A DNA stretch of 64,000 nucleotides, from contig OZ038381.1 in NCBI GenBank assembly GCA_964036045.1, positions 120,834,843-120,898,842 of the forward strand. The letters run 5' to 3'. The notes below the pieces were generated by a model that had not been told where the DNA came from, searched no databases, and saw nothing but the letters and a program-made list of their open reading frames with translations. Position numbers and translations under genes: made by a program. Source of the stretch: Eutreptiella sp. 'Long Island Sound 2002' (taxonomy: Eukaryota > Euglenozoa > Euglenophyceae > Eutreptiales > Eutreptiaceae). Positions 34,001-46,724 of this stretch are shown here, piece by piece. Numbering within the stretch: position 1 is the stretch's first letter; every line of letters starts with the position of its first letter.

Positions 34001-37000
34001 GTCCGTCAATTATTTTGGGGGTGTAGACACCCAAAATAATTGACGGATCCATGTCCGTCAATTATTCTGGGGGTGTAGACCCCCAAATAATTGACCGATC
34101 CATGTCCGTCAATTTTTCAGGGGGTGTAGACCCCCAAAATAATTGACGGATCCACGTCCGTCAAGTATACTGGGGGTGTAGACCCCCAAAATCGTTGCCG
34201 GATGTATGTCCGTCAATTATTCTGGGGGTGTACACCCCCAAAATAATTAACGGATCCATGTCCGTCAATTATTCTGGGGGTCTACACCCTCAAAATAATT
34301 GACGGATGTATGTGCGTCAATTATTCTGGGGGTCTACACCCCCAGAATAATTGACGGATGTATGTCCGTCAATTATTCTGGGGGTCTACACCCCCAAAAC
34401 AATTGACGAATCCATGTCCGTCAATTATTCTTGTGGTCTACATCCCCAAAATAATTGACGGATGTACGTCCGTCAATTTTCTGGGGGTGTAGACCCCCAA
34501 AATAATTGACGGATGTATGTGCGTCAATTTTTGGGGGGGTGTAGACCCCCAAAATAATTGACGGATGTAGGTCCGTCAAGTCTTCCCGGGGTCTGCACCC
34601 CCAAAATAATTGACGGATGTATGTCCGTCAATTATTCTGGGGGTGTAGACCCCCAAAATAATTGACGGATCCATGTCGGTCAATTATTCTCGGGGTCTAC
34701 ATCCCCAAAATAATTGACGGATGTATGTCCGTCAATTTTCCAGGGGTGTAGACCCCCAAAATAATTGACGGATGTGGGTCCGTGAAGTATTCTGGGGGTG
34801 TGCACCCCCAAAATAATTGACGGATGTATGTCCGTCAATTATTTTGGGGGTGTAGACCCCAAAAAAAATTGACGGATCCATGTCGGTCAATGATTTTGGG
34901 GGTCTACACCCGCAAAATAATTGACGGATGTATGTTCCTCAATTATTCTGGGGCTGTAGACCCCCAAAATAATTGCCGGATTTATGTCCGTCAATTATTT
35001 TGGGGATGTAGACCCCCAAAATAATTGACGGATCCATGTACGTCAATTATTCTGGGGGTCCATACCCCCAAAAAAATTGACGGATGTATGTCCGTCAATT
35101 ATCATGGGGGTGTAGACCCCCAAAACAATTGACGGATCCATGTCCGTCAAATATTGTGGGGGTCTACACCCCCAAAATAATTGACGGATGTATGTCCGTC
35201 AATCATTCTGGGGGTGTAGACCCCCAAAATAATTGACCGATGTATGTCCGTCAAATATTTTGGGGGTCTACACCCCCAAAATAATTGACGGATCCATGTC
35301 CGTCAATTATTCTGAGGTTGTACACCCCAAAAATGATTGGCGGATTTATGTCCGTCAACTATTTTGGGGGTGTAGACCCCCAAAATAATTGACGGATCCA
35401 TGTCCGTCAATTATTCTGGGGGTCTACACCCTCAAAATAATTGACGGATGTATGTGCGTCAATTATTCTGGAGGTCTACACCCCCAAAATAATTGACGGA
35501 TCCATGTCCGTCAATTATTCTTGTGGTCCATATCTCCAAAATAATTGACGGATGTATGTCCGTCAATTTTCTGGGGGTGTAGACCCCCAAAATAATTGAC
35601 GGATGTATGTCCGTCAATTTTCGGGGGGTGTAGACCCCCAAAATAATTGACAGATGTAGGTCCGTGAAGTCTTCCCGGGGTCTGCACCCCCAAAATAATT
35701 GACGGATGTATGTCCCTCAATTATTCTGGGGGTGTAGAACCCCAAAATAATTGACGCATCCATGTCGGTCAATTATTCTGGGGGTCTACACCCCCAAAAT
35801 AATTGACGGATGTACGTCCGTCAATTTTCCGGGGGTGTAGACCCCCAAAATAATTGACAGATGTAGGTCCGTCAAGTATTCTGGGGGTGTGCACCCCCAA
35901 AATAATTGACCGATGTATGTCCGTCAATTATTTTGGGGGTGTAGACCCCCAAAATAATTGACGGATCCATGTCGGTCAATTATTCTGGGGGTCTACACCC
36001 CCAAAAAAATTGACGGATGTATGTGCGTCAATCATGCTGGGGGTCTATACCCCCAAAATAATTGACGGATGTATATCCGTCAATTATCATGGGGGTGTAG
36101 ACCCCCAAAACCATTGACGGATCCATGTCCGTCAATTATTCCGGGGGTCTACACCCCCAAAAAAATTGACGGATGTATGTTCCTCAATTATTCTGGGGCT
36201 GTAGACCCCCAAAATAATTGACGGATTTATGTGCGTCAATGACTCTGGGGGTGTAGACCCCCGAAAAAATTGACGGATCCAAGTCGGTCAAATATTGTGG
36301 GTGTCTACACCGCCAAAATAATTGCCGGATGTATGTCCGTCAATTCTTCAGGGGGTGTAGACCCCCAAAATAATTGACGGATGTATGTCCGTTAAGTATT
36401 CTGGGGGTCCACACCCTCAAAATAATCGACGGATGTATGTCCATCAATTATTCTGGGGGTCTACACCCCTAAAACATTTGACGGATCTATGTCCGTCAAT
36501 TACTCTGGGGGTGTAGACCCCCAAAATAATTGACGGATCCATGTCGGTCAATTATTCCAGGGATCTACACCCCCGAAATAATTGACGGATGTATGTTGGT
36601 CAATTATTGTGGGGGTGTACACCCCCAAAATAATTGACTCATGTATGTCCGTGAATCATTGTGGGGGTCTACTCCCCCAAAATTATTGACGGGTCCATGT
36701 CCGTCAATTATTCTTGGGGTGTAGACCCCCAAAAAAATTGACAGATCCATGTCCGTCAATTAGTGTGGGGGTGTAGACCCCCAAAATGATTGACGGATCC
36801 ATGTCCGTCAATTATTCTGGGGGTGTAGACCAAAGTAATTGACAAATGTATGTCCGTCAAGTATTCTTGGGGTGTAGACCCCCAAAATCATTGACTGATG
36901 TATGTCCGTCAATTATTCTGGGGGTCTACACCCCCAAAATAATTGACGTATCCATGTCCGTCAATTATTTTGGGGGTGTAGACACCCAAAATAATTGACG

Positions 37001-40000
37001 GATCCATGTCCGTCAATTATTCTGGGGGTGTAGACCCCCAAATAATTGACCGATCCATGTCCGTCAATTTTTCAGGGGGTGTAGACCCCCAAAATAATTG
37101 ACGGATCCACGTCCGTCAAGTATACTGGGGGTGTAGACCCCCAAAATCGTTGCCGGATGTATGTCCGTCAATTATTCTGGGGGTGTACACCCCCAAAATA
37201 ATTAACGGATCCATGTCCGTCAATTATTCTGGGGGTCTACACCCTCAAAATAATTGACGGATGTATGTGCGTCAATTATTCTGGGGGTCTACACCCCCAG
37301 AATAATTGACGGATGTATGTCCGTCAATTATTCTGGGGGTCTACACCCCCAAAACAATTGACGAATCCATGTCCGTCAATTATTCTTGTGGTCTACATCC
37401 CCAAAATAATTGACGGATGTACGTCCGTCAATTTTCTGGGGGTGTAGACCCCCAAAATAATTGACGGATGTATGTGCGTCAATTTTTGGGGGGGTGTAGA
37501 CCCCCAAAATAATTGACGGATGTAGGTCCGTCAAGTCTTCCCGGGGTCTGCACCCCCAAAATAATTGACGGATGTATGTCCGTCAATTATTCTGGGGGTG
37601 TAGACCCCCAAAATAATTGACGGATCCATGTCGGTCAATTATTCTCGGGGTCTACACCCCCACACTAATTGACGTATCCATGTCCGTCAATTATTCTTGG
37701 GGTGTAGACCCCCAAAATAATTGACGGATTTACATCCGTCAATTATTTTGGGGGTCTACAGCCCCAAAATAATTGGCGGATGTATGTCCGTCAATTATTC
37801 TGGGGGTGTAGACCCCCAAAAAAATTGACGGGTCCATGTCCGTCAATTATTCTGGGGGTCTACACCCCCGAAATAATTGACAGATGTATGTCCGTCAATT
37901 ATTTTGGGGGTGTAGACCCCCAAAATAATTGACGGATCCATGTCCGTCAATTATTCTGGGGGTGTAGACCCCCAAAATAATTGACGGATCCATGTCCGTC
38001 AAGTATTATGGGGGTGTAGACCCCCAAAATCACTGCCTGATGTATGTCCGTCAATTATTCTGGGGGTCTACACCCCCAAAATAATTGACGGATCCATGTC
38101 CGTCAATTATTCTGGGGCTGTAGACCTCCAAAATAATTGACTGATGTATGTCCGTCAATTATTCTGGGGGTCTACACCCCCAAACTAATTGACGGATCCA
38201 TGTCCATCAATTATTGTGGGGGTGTAGACCCCCAATATAATTGACGGATGTATGTTTGTCAATTATTCTGGGGGTGTAGACCCCCAAAAAAATTGACGGA
38301 TGCATGTCCGTCAATTATTCCGGGGGTCTACACCCCCAAAATATTTGACGGATCTATGTCCGTCAATTACTCTGGGGGTGTAGACCCCCAAAATAATTGA
38401 CGGATCCATGTCGGTCAATTATTCCAGGGATCTACACCCCCGAAATAATTGACGGATGTATGTCGGTCAATTATTGTGGGGGTGTACACCCCCAAAAAAA
38501 TTGACTCATGTATGTCCGTAAATCATTGTGGGGGTCTACTCCCCCAAAATTATTGACGGGTCCATGTCCGTCAATTATTCTTGGGGTGTAGACCCCCAAA
38601 AAAATTGACAGATCCATGTCCGTCAATTATTGTGGGGGCGTAGACCCCCAAAATGATTGACGGATCCATGTCCGTCAATTATTCTGGGGGTGTAGACCAA
38701 AGTAATTGACAAATGTATGTCCGTCAAGTATTCTTGGGGTGTAGACCCCCAAAATCATTGACTGATGTATGTCCGTCAATTATTCTGGGGGTGTAGACCC
38801 CCAAAATAATTGACGTATCCATGTCCGTCAATTATTTTGGGGGTGTAGACACCCAAAATAATTGACGGATCCATGTCCGTCAATTATTCTGGGGGTGTAG
38901 ACCCCCAAATAATTGACCGATCCATGTCCGTCAATTTTTCAGGGGGTGTAGACCCCCAAAATAATTGACGGATCCACGTCCGTCAAATATTCTGGGGGTG
39001 TAGACCCCCAAAATCATTGCCGGATGTATGTCCGTCAATTATTATGGGGGTGTACACCCCCAAAATAATTGATGGATCCATGTCCATCAATGATTCTAGG
39101 GCTGTAGACCCCCAAAATAATTGACTGGTGTATGTCCGTCAATTATTCTGGGGGTCTACACCCCCAAACTACTTGACGGATCCATGTCGGTCAATTATTC
39201 CGGGGGTGTAGACCCCCAAAATGAGTGACGGATGTATGTCCGTCAATTATTTTGGGGGTGTAGACCCCCAAAATAATTGACGGATGCATGTCCGCCAATT
39301 ATTCCGGGGGTCTACACCCCCAAAAATTTTTGACGGATCTATGTCCGTCAATTACTCTGGGGGTGTAGACCCCCGAAATAATTGACGGATCCATGTCCGT
39401 CAATTATTCTGGGGCTGTAGACCTCCAAAATCATTGACTGATGTATGTCCGTCAATTATTCTGGGGGTCTACACCCCCAAAATAATTGACGGATCCATGT
39501 TCGTCAATGATTCTTGGGGTGTAGACCCCCAAAATCATTGACTGATGTATGTCCGTCAATTATTGTGGGGGTCTACACCCTCAAAATCATTGACGGATGT
39601 ATGTCCCCCAATTATTCTGGTGGTGTAGACCCCTAAAAAAATTGGCGGATGTATGTCCGTCAATTATTCTGGGGGTGTAGACCCCCAAAATAATTGACGG
39701 ATCCATGTCCGTCAATTATGCTGGGGGTGTAGACCCCCAAAATAATTGACGGACCCATGTCCGTCAATTATTCTGGGGGGCTATACCCCCAAAATAATTG
39801 ACGGATGTATGTCCGTCAATTATCATGGGGGTGTAGACCCCCAAAACAATTGACGGATCCATGTCCGTCAATTAGTCCGGGGGTCTACACCCCCGAAATA
39901 ATTGACGGATCTATGTCCGTCAATTATTTTGGGGGTGTAGACCCCCAAAATAATTGACGGATCCATGTCCGTCAATTGTTCTGGGGGTCTACACCCCCGA

Positions 40001-43000
40001 ATTAATTGACGGATGTATGTCCGTGAATTATTGTGGGGGTGTAGACCCCCAAAATAATTGACGGATCCATGTCCGTCAATTATTCTGGGGGTCTACACCC
40101 CTAAATTTTTTGACGGATCCATGTCCGTCAATTACTCTGGGGGTGTAGACCCCCAAAATACTTGGCGGATCCTTGTCCGTCAATTATTCAAGGGTCTACA
40201 CCCCTAAATTTTTTTACGGATCCATGTCCGTCAATTACTCTGGGGGGGCAGACCCCCAAAATACTTGGCGGATCCATGTCCGTCAATTATTCTGGGGGTA
40301 TAGACCCCCAAAATAATTGACGGATCCATGTCGGTCAATTATTCCGGGGGTCTACACCCCCGAAAAAATTGACGTATGTATGTCCGTCAATTATTCTGGG
40401 GGTGTAGACCCCCAAAATAATTGACGGATCCATGTCGGTCAATTATTCCGGGGGTCTACGGCCCCAAAATAATTGACGGATGTATGTCCGTCAATTATTC
40501 TGGGAATGTAGACCCCCAAAATACTTGGCGGATCCTTGTCCGTCAATTATTCTGGGGGTCTACACCCCCAAAATAATTGACGGATCCATGTACGTCAATT
40601 ATTCTGGGGGTCTACACCCCCAAAATAATTGACGGATCCATGTCCGTCAATTATTCTCGGGGTGTAGACCCCCAAAACAATTGACGGATCCATGTCCGTG
40701 AAATGTTCTGGGGTCTACACCCCCAAAATAATTGACGGATGTATGTCCGTCCATTATTCTCGGGATGTAGACCCCCAAAATACTTGGCGGATCCTTGTCC
40801 GTCAATTATTCTTGGTGTGTAGACCCCCAAAATCATTGACTGATGTATGTCCGTCAATTATTGTGGGGGTCTACACCCTCAAAATCATTGACGGATGTAT
40901 GTCCCCCAATTATTCTGGTGGTGTAGACCCCTAAAAAAATTGGCGGATGTATGTCCGTCAATTATTCTGGGGGTGTAGACCCCCAATACAATTGACGGAT
41001 CCATGTCCGTGAAATGTTCTGGGGGTCTACACCCCCAAAAAAATTGACGGATGTATGTCCGTCCATTATTCTGGGGGTGTAGACCTCCAAAATCATTGAC
41101 TGATGTATGTCCGTCAATTATTCTGGCGGTCTACACCCCCAAAATAATTGACGGATCCATGTCCGTCAATTATTCTTGGGGTGTAGACCCCCAAAATCAT
41201 TGACTGATGTATGTCCGTCAATTATTGTGGGGGTCTACACCCTCAAAATCATTGACGGATGTATGTCCCCCAATTATTCCGGTGGTGTAGACCCCTAAAA
41301 AAATTGGCGGATGTATGTCGGTCAATTATTCTGGGGGTGTAGACCCCAAAAATAATTGACGGATCCATGTCCGTCAATTATGCTGGGGGTGTAGACCCCC
41401 AAAATAATTGACGGATCCATGTCCGTCAATTATTCCGGGGGTCTACACCCCCGAAATAATTGACGGATGTATGTCCGTCAATTATTCTGGGGGTGTAGAC
41501 CCCCAAAATAATTGACGGATCCATGTCTGTCATTTATTCTGGGGGTCTACACCCCCGAAATAATTGACGGATCTATGTCCGTCAATTATTCTGGGGGTGT
41601 AGACCCCCAAAATAATTGACGGATCCATGTCCGTCAATTGTTCTGGGGGTTTACACCCCCGAAATAATTGACGGATGTATGTCCGTGAATTATTCTGGGG
41701 GTGTAGACCCCCAAAATAATTGACGGACATGGATCCGTCAATTATTATGGGGGTCTACACCCCTAAATTTTTTGACGGATCCATGTCCGTCAATTACTCT
41801 GGGGGTGTAGACCCCCAAAATACTTGGCGGATCCTTGTGCGTCAATCATTCTGGGGTCTACACCCCTAAATTTTTTGACGGATCCATGTCCGTCAATTAC
41901 TCTGGGGGGGCAGACCCCCAAAATACTTGGCGGATCCATGTCCGTCAATTATTCTGGGGGTGTAGACCCCCAAAATAATTGAGAAATCCATGTAGGTCAA
42001 TTATTCCGGGGGTCTACACCCCCGAAATAATTGACGGATCTATGTCCGTCAATTATTCTGGGGGTGTAGACCCCCAAAATAATTGACGGATCCATGTCCG
42101 TCAATTGTTCTGGGGGTTTACAGCCCCGAAATAATTGACGGATGTATGTCCGTGAATTATTCTGGGGGTGTAGACCCCCAAAATAATTGACGGATCCATG
42201 TCCGTGAAATGTTCTGGGGGTCTACACCCCCGAAATAATTGACGAATGTATGTCCGTCAATTATTCTGGGGGTGTCGACCCCAAAAATTATTGACAGATG
42301 TGTGTCCGTCAAATGTTGTGGGGGTCTACACCCCCAGAATAATTGACGGACATGCATCCGTCATTTATTTTGGGGTTGTAGACCCCCAGAAAAATTGACG
42401 GACATGGATCCGTCAATTATTTTGGGGGCGCCATAAAAAATGGAGGGATGTATGTCGGTCAATTATTCTGGGGGTGTAGACCCCCAAAATGATTGACGGT
42501 CATGGATCCGTCAATTATTTTGGGGGTCTACACCCCCAGAATAATTGACGGATGTATGTCCGTCAATTATTCTGGGGGTCTACACCCCCAAAATATTTGA
42601 CGGATCCATGTCCGTCAAGTATTCTGGGGGTGTAGACACCAAAAATTATTGACTGATGTATGTCCGTCAATTATTTTGGGGGTCTACACCCCCAAAATAA
42701 TTGACGGATCCATGTCAGTCAATTGTTCTGGGGGTGTAGACCCCCAAAAGAATTGATTGATGTATGTCCGTCAATTATTCTGGGGGTGTAGACCCCCAAA
42801 AAAATTGACGGATGTATGTCCGTCAATTGTTCTGGGGGTGTAGACCCCCAAAATAATTGACGGACATACATCAGTCAATAATTTTGGGTGTCTACACCCC
42901 CAGAATACTTGACGGACATGGATCCGTCAAATATTTTGGGGGTGTAGACCCTCAGAATAATTGACGGACATACATCCATCAATTATTCTGGGGGTGTAGA

Positions 43001-43770
43001 CCCCCAAAATAATTGACGGATCCATGTCCGTCAATTGTTCTGGGGGTGTAGACCCCCAAAAGAATTGATTGATGTATGTCCGTCAATTATTCTGGGGGTG
43101 TAGACCCCCAAAAAAATTGACGGATGTATGTCCGTCAATTGTTCTGGGGGTGTAGACCCCCAAAATAATTGACGGATCCATGTCCGTCAATCATTCTGAG
43201 GGTGTAGTCCCCCAAAGTAATTGAGTGAACCATGTCCGTCAATTATTCTGGGGATCTACACCCCCAAAATAATTGACGGATCTATGTCCGTCAATTATTC
43301 TAGGGGTGTAGACCCCCAAAATAATTGACGGATGTATGTCCGTCAAATATTCTGGGGGTCTACACCCCCAAAATAATTGACGGATCCATGTCCGTCAATT
43401 ATTCTGGGGGTCTACACCCCCAAAATATTTGACGGATCTATGTCCGTCAATTACTCTGGGGGTGTAGACCCCCAAAAGAATTGAGGGATCCATGTCGGTC
43501 AATTACTCCGGGGGTCTACACCCCCAAGGTAATTGACGGATGTATGTCCGTCAATCATTTTTGGGGTGTAGACCCCCAAAATAATTGACGGATGTGTGTC
43601 CCCCAATTATTCTGGGGGTGTAGCCCCCCAAAATGATTGACGGATCCATGTCCGTCAATTATTCTGGGGGTGTAGACCCCCAAAATAATTGACGGATCCA
43701 TGTCTGTCAATTATTCCGGGGGTGTAGACCCCCAAAATAATTGACACATCCATGTTGGTCAATTATTGTG
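31005..43770. repeat. 52-bp double-hairpin satellite, main block
   Basis: About 245 monomers of 52 bases. Each has two palindromes. The first is AATTGACGGA, a 6-base centre (TCCATG, TGTATG or inverted versions), then TCCGTCAATT. The second is TGGGGGTGTAGACCCCCA or its complement-centre form TGGGGGTCTACACCCCCA. Because both halves are self-complementary, the two strands read almost alike, and the centre variants occur in both orientations. An early diverged monomer with ATTGGCG...CGCCAAT is at about 31003-31030. Short open frames across it are period artefacts. Confidence 0.97.
31280..37655. repeat. 2,955-bp higher-order duplication inside the 52-bp satellite
   Basis: The distinctive AATTAACGG monomer recurs at 31291, 34246 and 37201, exactly 2,955 bases apart. 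Intervening variant monomers follow in the same order in copies 1 (about 31280-34234) and 2 (about 34235-37189). A third, partial copy ends at about 37655. I noticed one base difference between copies 1 and 2 (GACGCATCC against GACGTATCC). A related block of about 680 bases recurs at about 38340-39015. Confidence 0.9.
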
Positions 43771-45521
43771 GCTCAATCATGGTCGGCCACGGATGCTGGA
43801 TGCCCCCGCCCAGGCAATTCTAGCCAATGTTCCAGGTGTTGTCCACAATCAACTGCTATGCTACATCCAGTCGTTAAGACACAGCCTGATATGTACACGA
43901 GCATTCGACATGCCGCTTCCTGGAAGCGGGTGCACACTGGGAGCAGGCGGCAGCTGCCAAGCCTGATAGCATAACATATAACCTTCGTGTGCCAGCGCCA
44001 AACACATAGGGCACCTGTCGTGTCAGAACAAATAGGGCATCACAATGAACCAAACCAAGTATGGTGCCCAGCGTCACAACAACCCAAAAGCAAAGTGCCC
44101 TAGGAAAAACCCCGTTCACTGCATGAGGTCGAGGGGCTCCGATTCCCGTCCCCGTTGTATGCGGTGTCAGGCGCCGGTGGGGGGGTTTGGGTCTCTGTGG
44201 ATCCGTGCTCGCTGCAGGATGTTGAAGGGCTGCGCCTCCCCCCCCTTGTATGCGTGATCCTGTCACAAAATGGGGTTGTGGGGGTCCCCGGCCCTTCCGA
44301 GTGATTGGTGACTGTGGGAACACTCGACAGGTGGCTGTGCGTAGACTCCTCGCTCCTCGGGCTGTCTGGCATCTCAACTAAACCCAATTGCAGCCACACA
44401 TCACTCTCATGCCCCTAATCCGAAGGGACATCCGGGGTTTCCTCTCTTGGTCCTGGTGAAGCAATACACTGCTCAAAATTCAGTACGATTGGGCGCGGGG
44501 GGGACACACCCCGGGGGGGGGGACTCCGAGCCGCTACCTGGCGTGCCCGTTTGGCGCGTTGCCCTGCCGCTTGGACCCTGGGGGTCTTCCGAGCTGGGTA
44601 CAGGGGGTTGCTGAGTCTACCATTGTTAGCCAGGGTGTCGGCCTGCTCGTTACCTTCCACATTCACGTGGGAGGGAACTTTCACCCACAGAATATCTTGA
44701 AAAGTGGAATCCAAAAGCTGCAGTAGCTCTTTCCAGAGAGGGATATTTGACACAGGTCCCGCCGATCCCACCCAACCTCTCGCCTGCCACCGGCGCGCCG
44801 CTGCCTGCGCCCCTTTAAGGACATACTCAGAATCCGTGCAGATGGCAATCTTAGGCTCATCGGCATGCAGCCGTAGGGCCTGCAGTGCCGCCAGGAGTTC
44901 TGCCGCGTTAATAGTTTGTTTCATGTGCAGCGGCACTGGGGCAGACAGCGAAACTGGGAGGGTTGAAAAGACCCCATAGCCCCCCACATAACCAAGCCCC
45001 TCGAAGCCCTCTGATGAGCCATCTGTAAAGACCAACGTATATCCCTGGTCTTCAAGGCTGTCAAGGTGAGCAATCAGTTTGTGTAGTGAGCGCATCTTGC
45101 GTTCGAGTCTGCGTTTGGCACGCAGCTGTGCTTTGGTGGGGGGCGGTTTGGGGGGGGTGGGCTCAAGCTGCGGTCTGTCCGCTGAATCCCCCCGCCGGAG
45201 AGACATGAGCAGATCCAGGAAGGCGGACAATTGTTCTGGGCGGATTCCATGTGCTTTGGATTGCTGCCACCTGTGCAGCAACTGTCCGTAGACTTTTAAG
45301 AAGTAGGATGTTGAGAGAAAAGAATTGTGCTCTTTTGCGGCTTTACAGCGGATGGCCCAGTTGGCCTCTATCGTTGCCCAGCCCAATTGTCCAGGAAGGA
45401 GATGCAGAGACTCTGCAGGGTGGTGTTCAATCAGTTCCACCGCGATGATATGTGCTTCCCACCAACGACATAAGGGGGGAAGCATTGGTCGATGATGGGA
45501 AAAACGAAAGGTAGAAATTTG
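43771..45521 (-). mobile_element. 1.75-kb insertion carrying an RNase H gene
   Basis: The satellite stops at GTCAATTATTGTGG and resumes at GTCAATTATTCTGG, so a 14-base stretch with one mismatch flanks the insertion. This could be a target duplication or just the satellite phase. I see no poly-A tail, long terminal repeats or reverse transcriptase. Confidence 0.5.
44100..45485 (-). CDS. RNase H domain protein
   Basis: The frame from 45485 gives 356 codons to a UAG at 44415-44417, then stays open to a UAG at 44100-44102. A type 1 RNase H fold spans about residues 148-290: Asp155 in FTDGSS, Glu196 in NAAELLAALQAL, Asp218 in CTDSEYV, and His273 and Asp283 in PSHVNVEGNEQADTLA. This is a complete catalytic set, so cleavage of the RNA strand of RNA:DNA hybrids is expected. 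The N-terminal 145 residues are helical and Pro/Lys-rich. The extension past the first UAG carries RSPSTSCSE twice, which supports real coding there. There is no reverse transcriptase domain, so this is either a stand-alone gene derived from a retroelement or a truncated element. Confidence 0.75.
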
Positions 45522-46433
45522 TTGTCAATTATTCTGGGGGTGTACACCCCCGAAATAATTGACGGATGTATGTCTGTCAATTATTCTGGGGGTGTAGACC
45601 CCCAAAATAATTGACGGATCCATGTCCGTCAATTGTTCTGGGGTTTTACACCCCCGAAATAATTGACGGATGTATGTCCGTCAATTATTCTGGGGGTGTA
45701 GACCCCAAAATAATTGACGGATCCATGTCCATCAATTATTCTGGGGGTCTACACCCCTAAATTTTTTGACGGATCCATGTCCGTCAATTACTCTGGGGGT
45801 GTAGACCCCCAAAATAATTGACGGATCCATGTCCGTCAATTATTCTGGGGGTCTACACCCCCGAAATAATTGACGGATGTATGTCCGTCAATTATTCTGG
45901 GGGCGTAGACCCCCAAAATAATTGACGGATCCATGTCCGTCAATTATTCTGGGGGTCTACACCCCCGAAATAATTGACGGATGTATGTCCGTCAATTATT
46001 CTGGGGGTGTAGACCCCCAAAATAATTGACGGATCCATGTCCGTCAATTATTCTGGGGGTCTACACCCCTAAATTTTTTGACGGATCCATGTCCGTCAAT
46101 TACTCTGGGGGTGTAGACCCCCAAAATAATTGACGGATCCATGTCCGTCAATTATTCTGGGGGTCTACACCCCTAAATTTTTTGACGGATCCATGTCTGT
46201 CAATTACTCTGGGGGTGTAGACCCCCAAAATAATTGACGGATCCATGTCCGTCAATTATTCCGGGGGTCTACACCCCCAAAATAATTGACGGATGTATGT
46301 CCGTCAATTATTCTGGGGATGTAGACCCCCAAAATAATTGGCGGATCCTTGTCCGTCAATTATTCTGGGGGTCTACAGCCCCAAAATAATTGACGGATGT
46401 ATGTCCGTCAATTATCCTGGGGGTCTACGGCTG
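45522..46433. repeat. 52-bp double-hairpin satellite, distal block
   Basis: About 17 monomers continuing the satellite after the insertion. A subset alternates with a variant half (CCCTAAATTTTTTGACGG). The block ends inside the core at GGGGGTCTAC. Confidence 0.97.
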
Positions 46434-46724
46434 GGTTGACTTGTGTGTAAGGACCATGTCGATACTATTGTGGCCCCCGCCTCTTCCATGGCTTTCCTGG
46501 CGGCATCACGCCAAAGAGCTCTTCCGCGATAGGACGCGGAGTTTGTGTCTGTACTCAGCCGTTGCCGTTGCCTGGCTTATTTTCCGCCGTGCTTCGCGGC
46601 AGAACGCGGAGCTCACGTCAAATTTCCCCTGCGTCAGGACGCGGATTTTGGGCGTTCGGGCATTGGTAGGTATAATACCTGTGCAGATACCGCAGTCAAG
46701 ATGCGGGGATTATGTGCACAGGTG
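46434..46724. other. Downstream flank of the second RNase H gene
   Basis: Three loosely spaced ACGCGGA(G/T)(T/C)T motifs (about 46535, 46605 and 46650). Otherwise nothing recognisable. Confidence 0.4.

Noticed and set aside
31869-42357. ORFs of 60-80 codons on both strands in the satellite
   Set aside because: The same peptides recur with the monomer period (for example QLFWGCRP and NYFGGLHP) and flip with its orientation. They are repeat artefacts.
31005-46433. Possible CRISPR array (regular palindromic repeats)
   Set aside because: There are no unique spacers. The 52-bp units are contiguous and the genome is eukaryotic, so this is satellite DNA.
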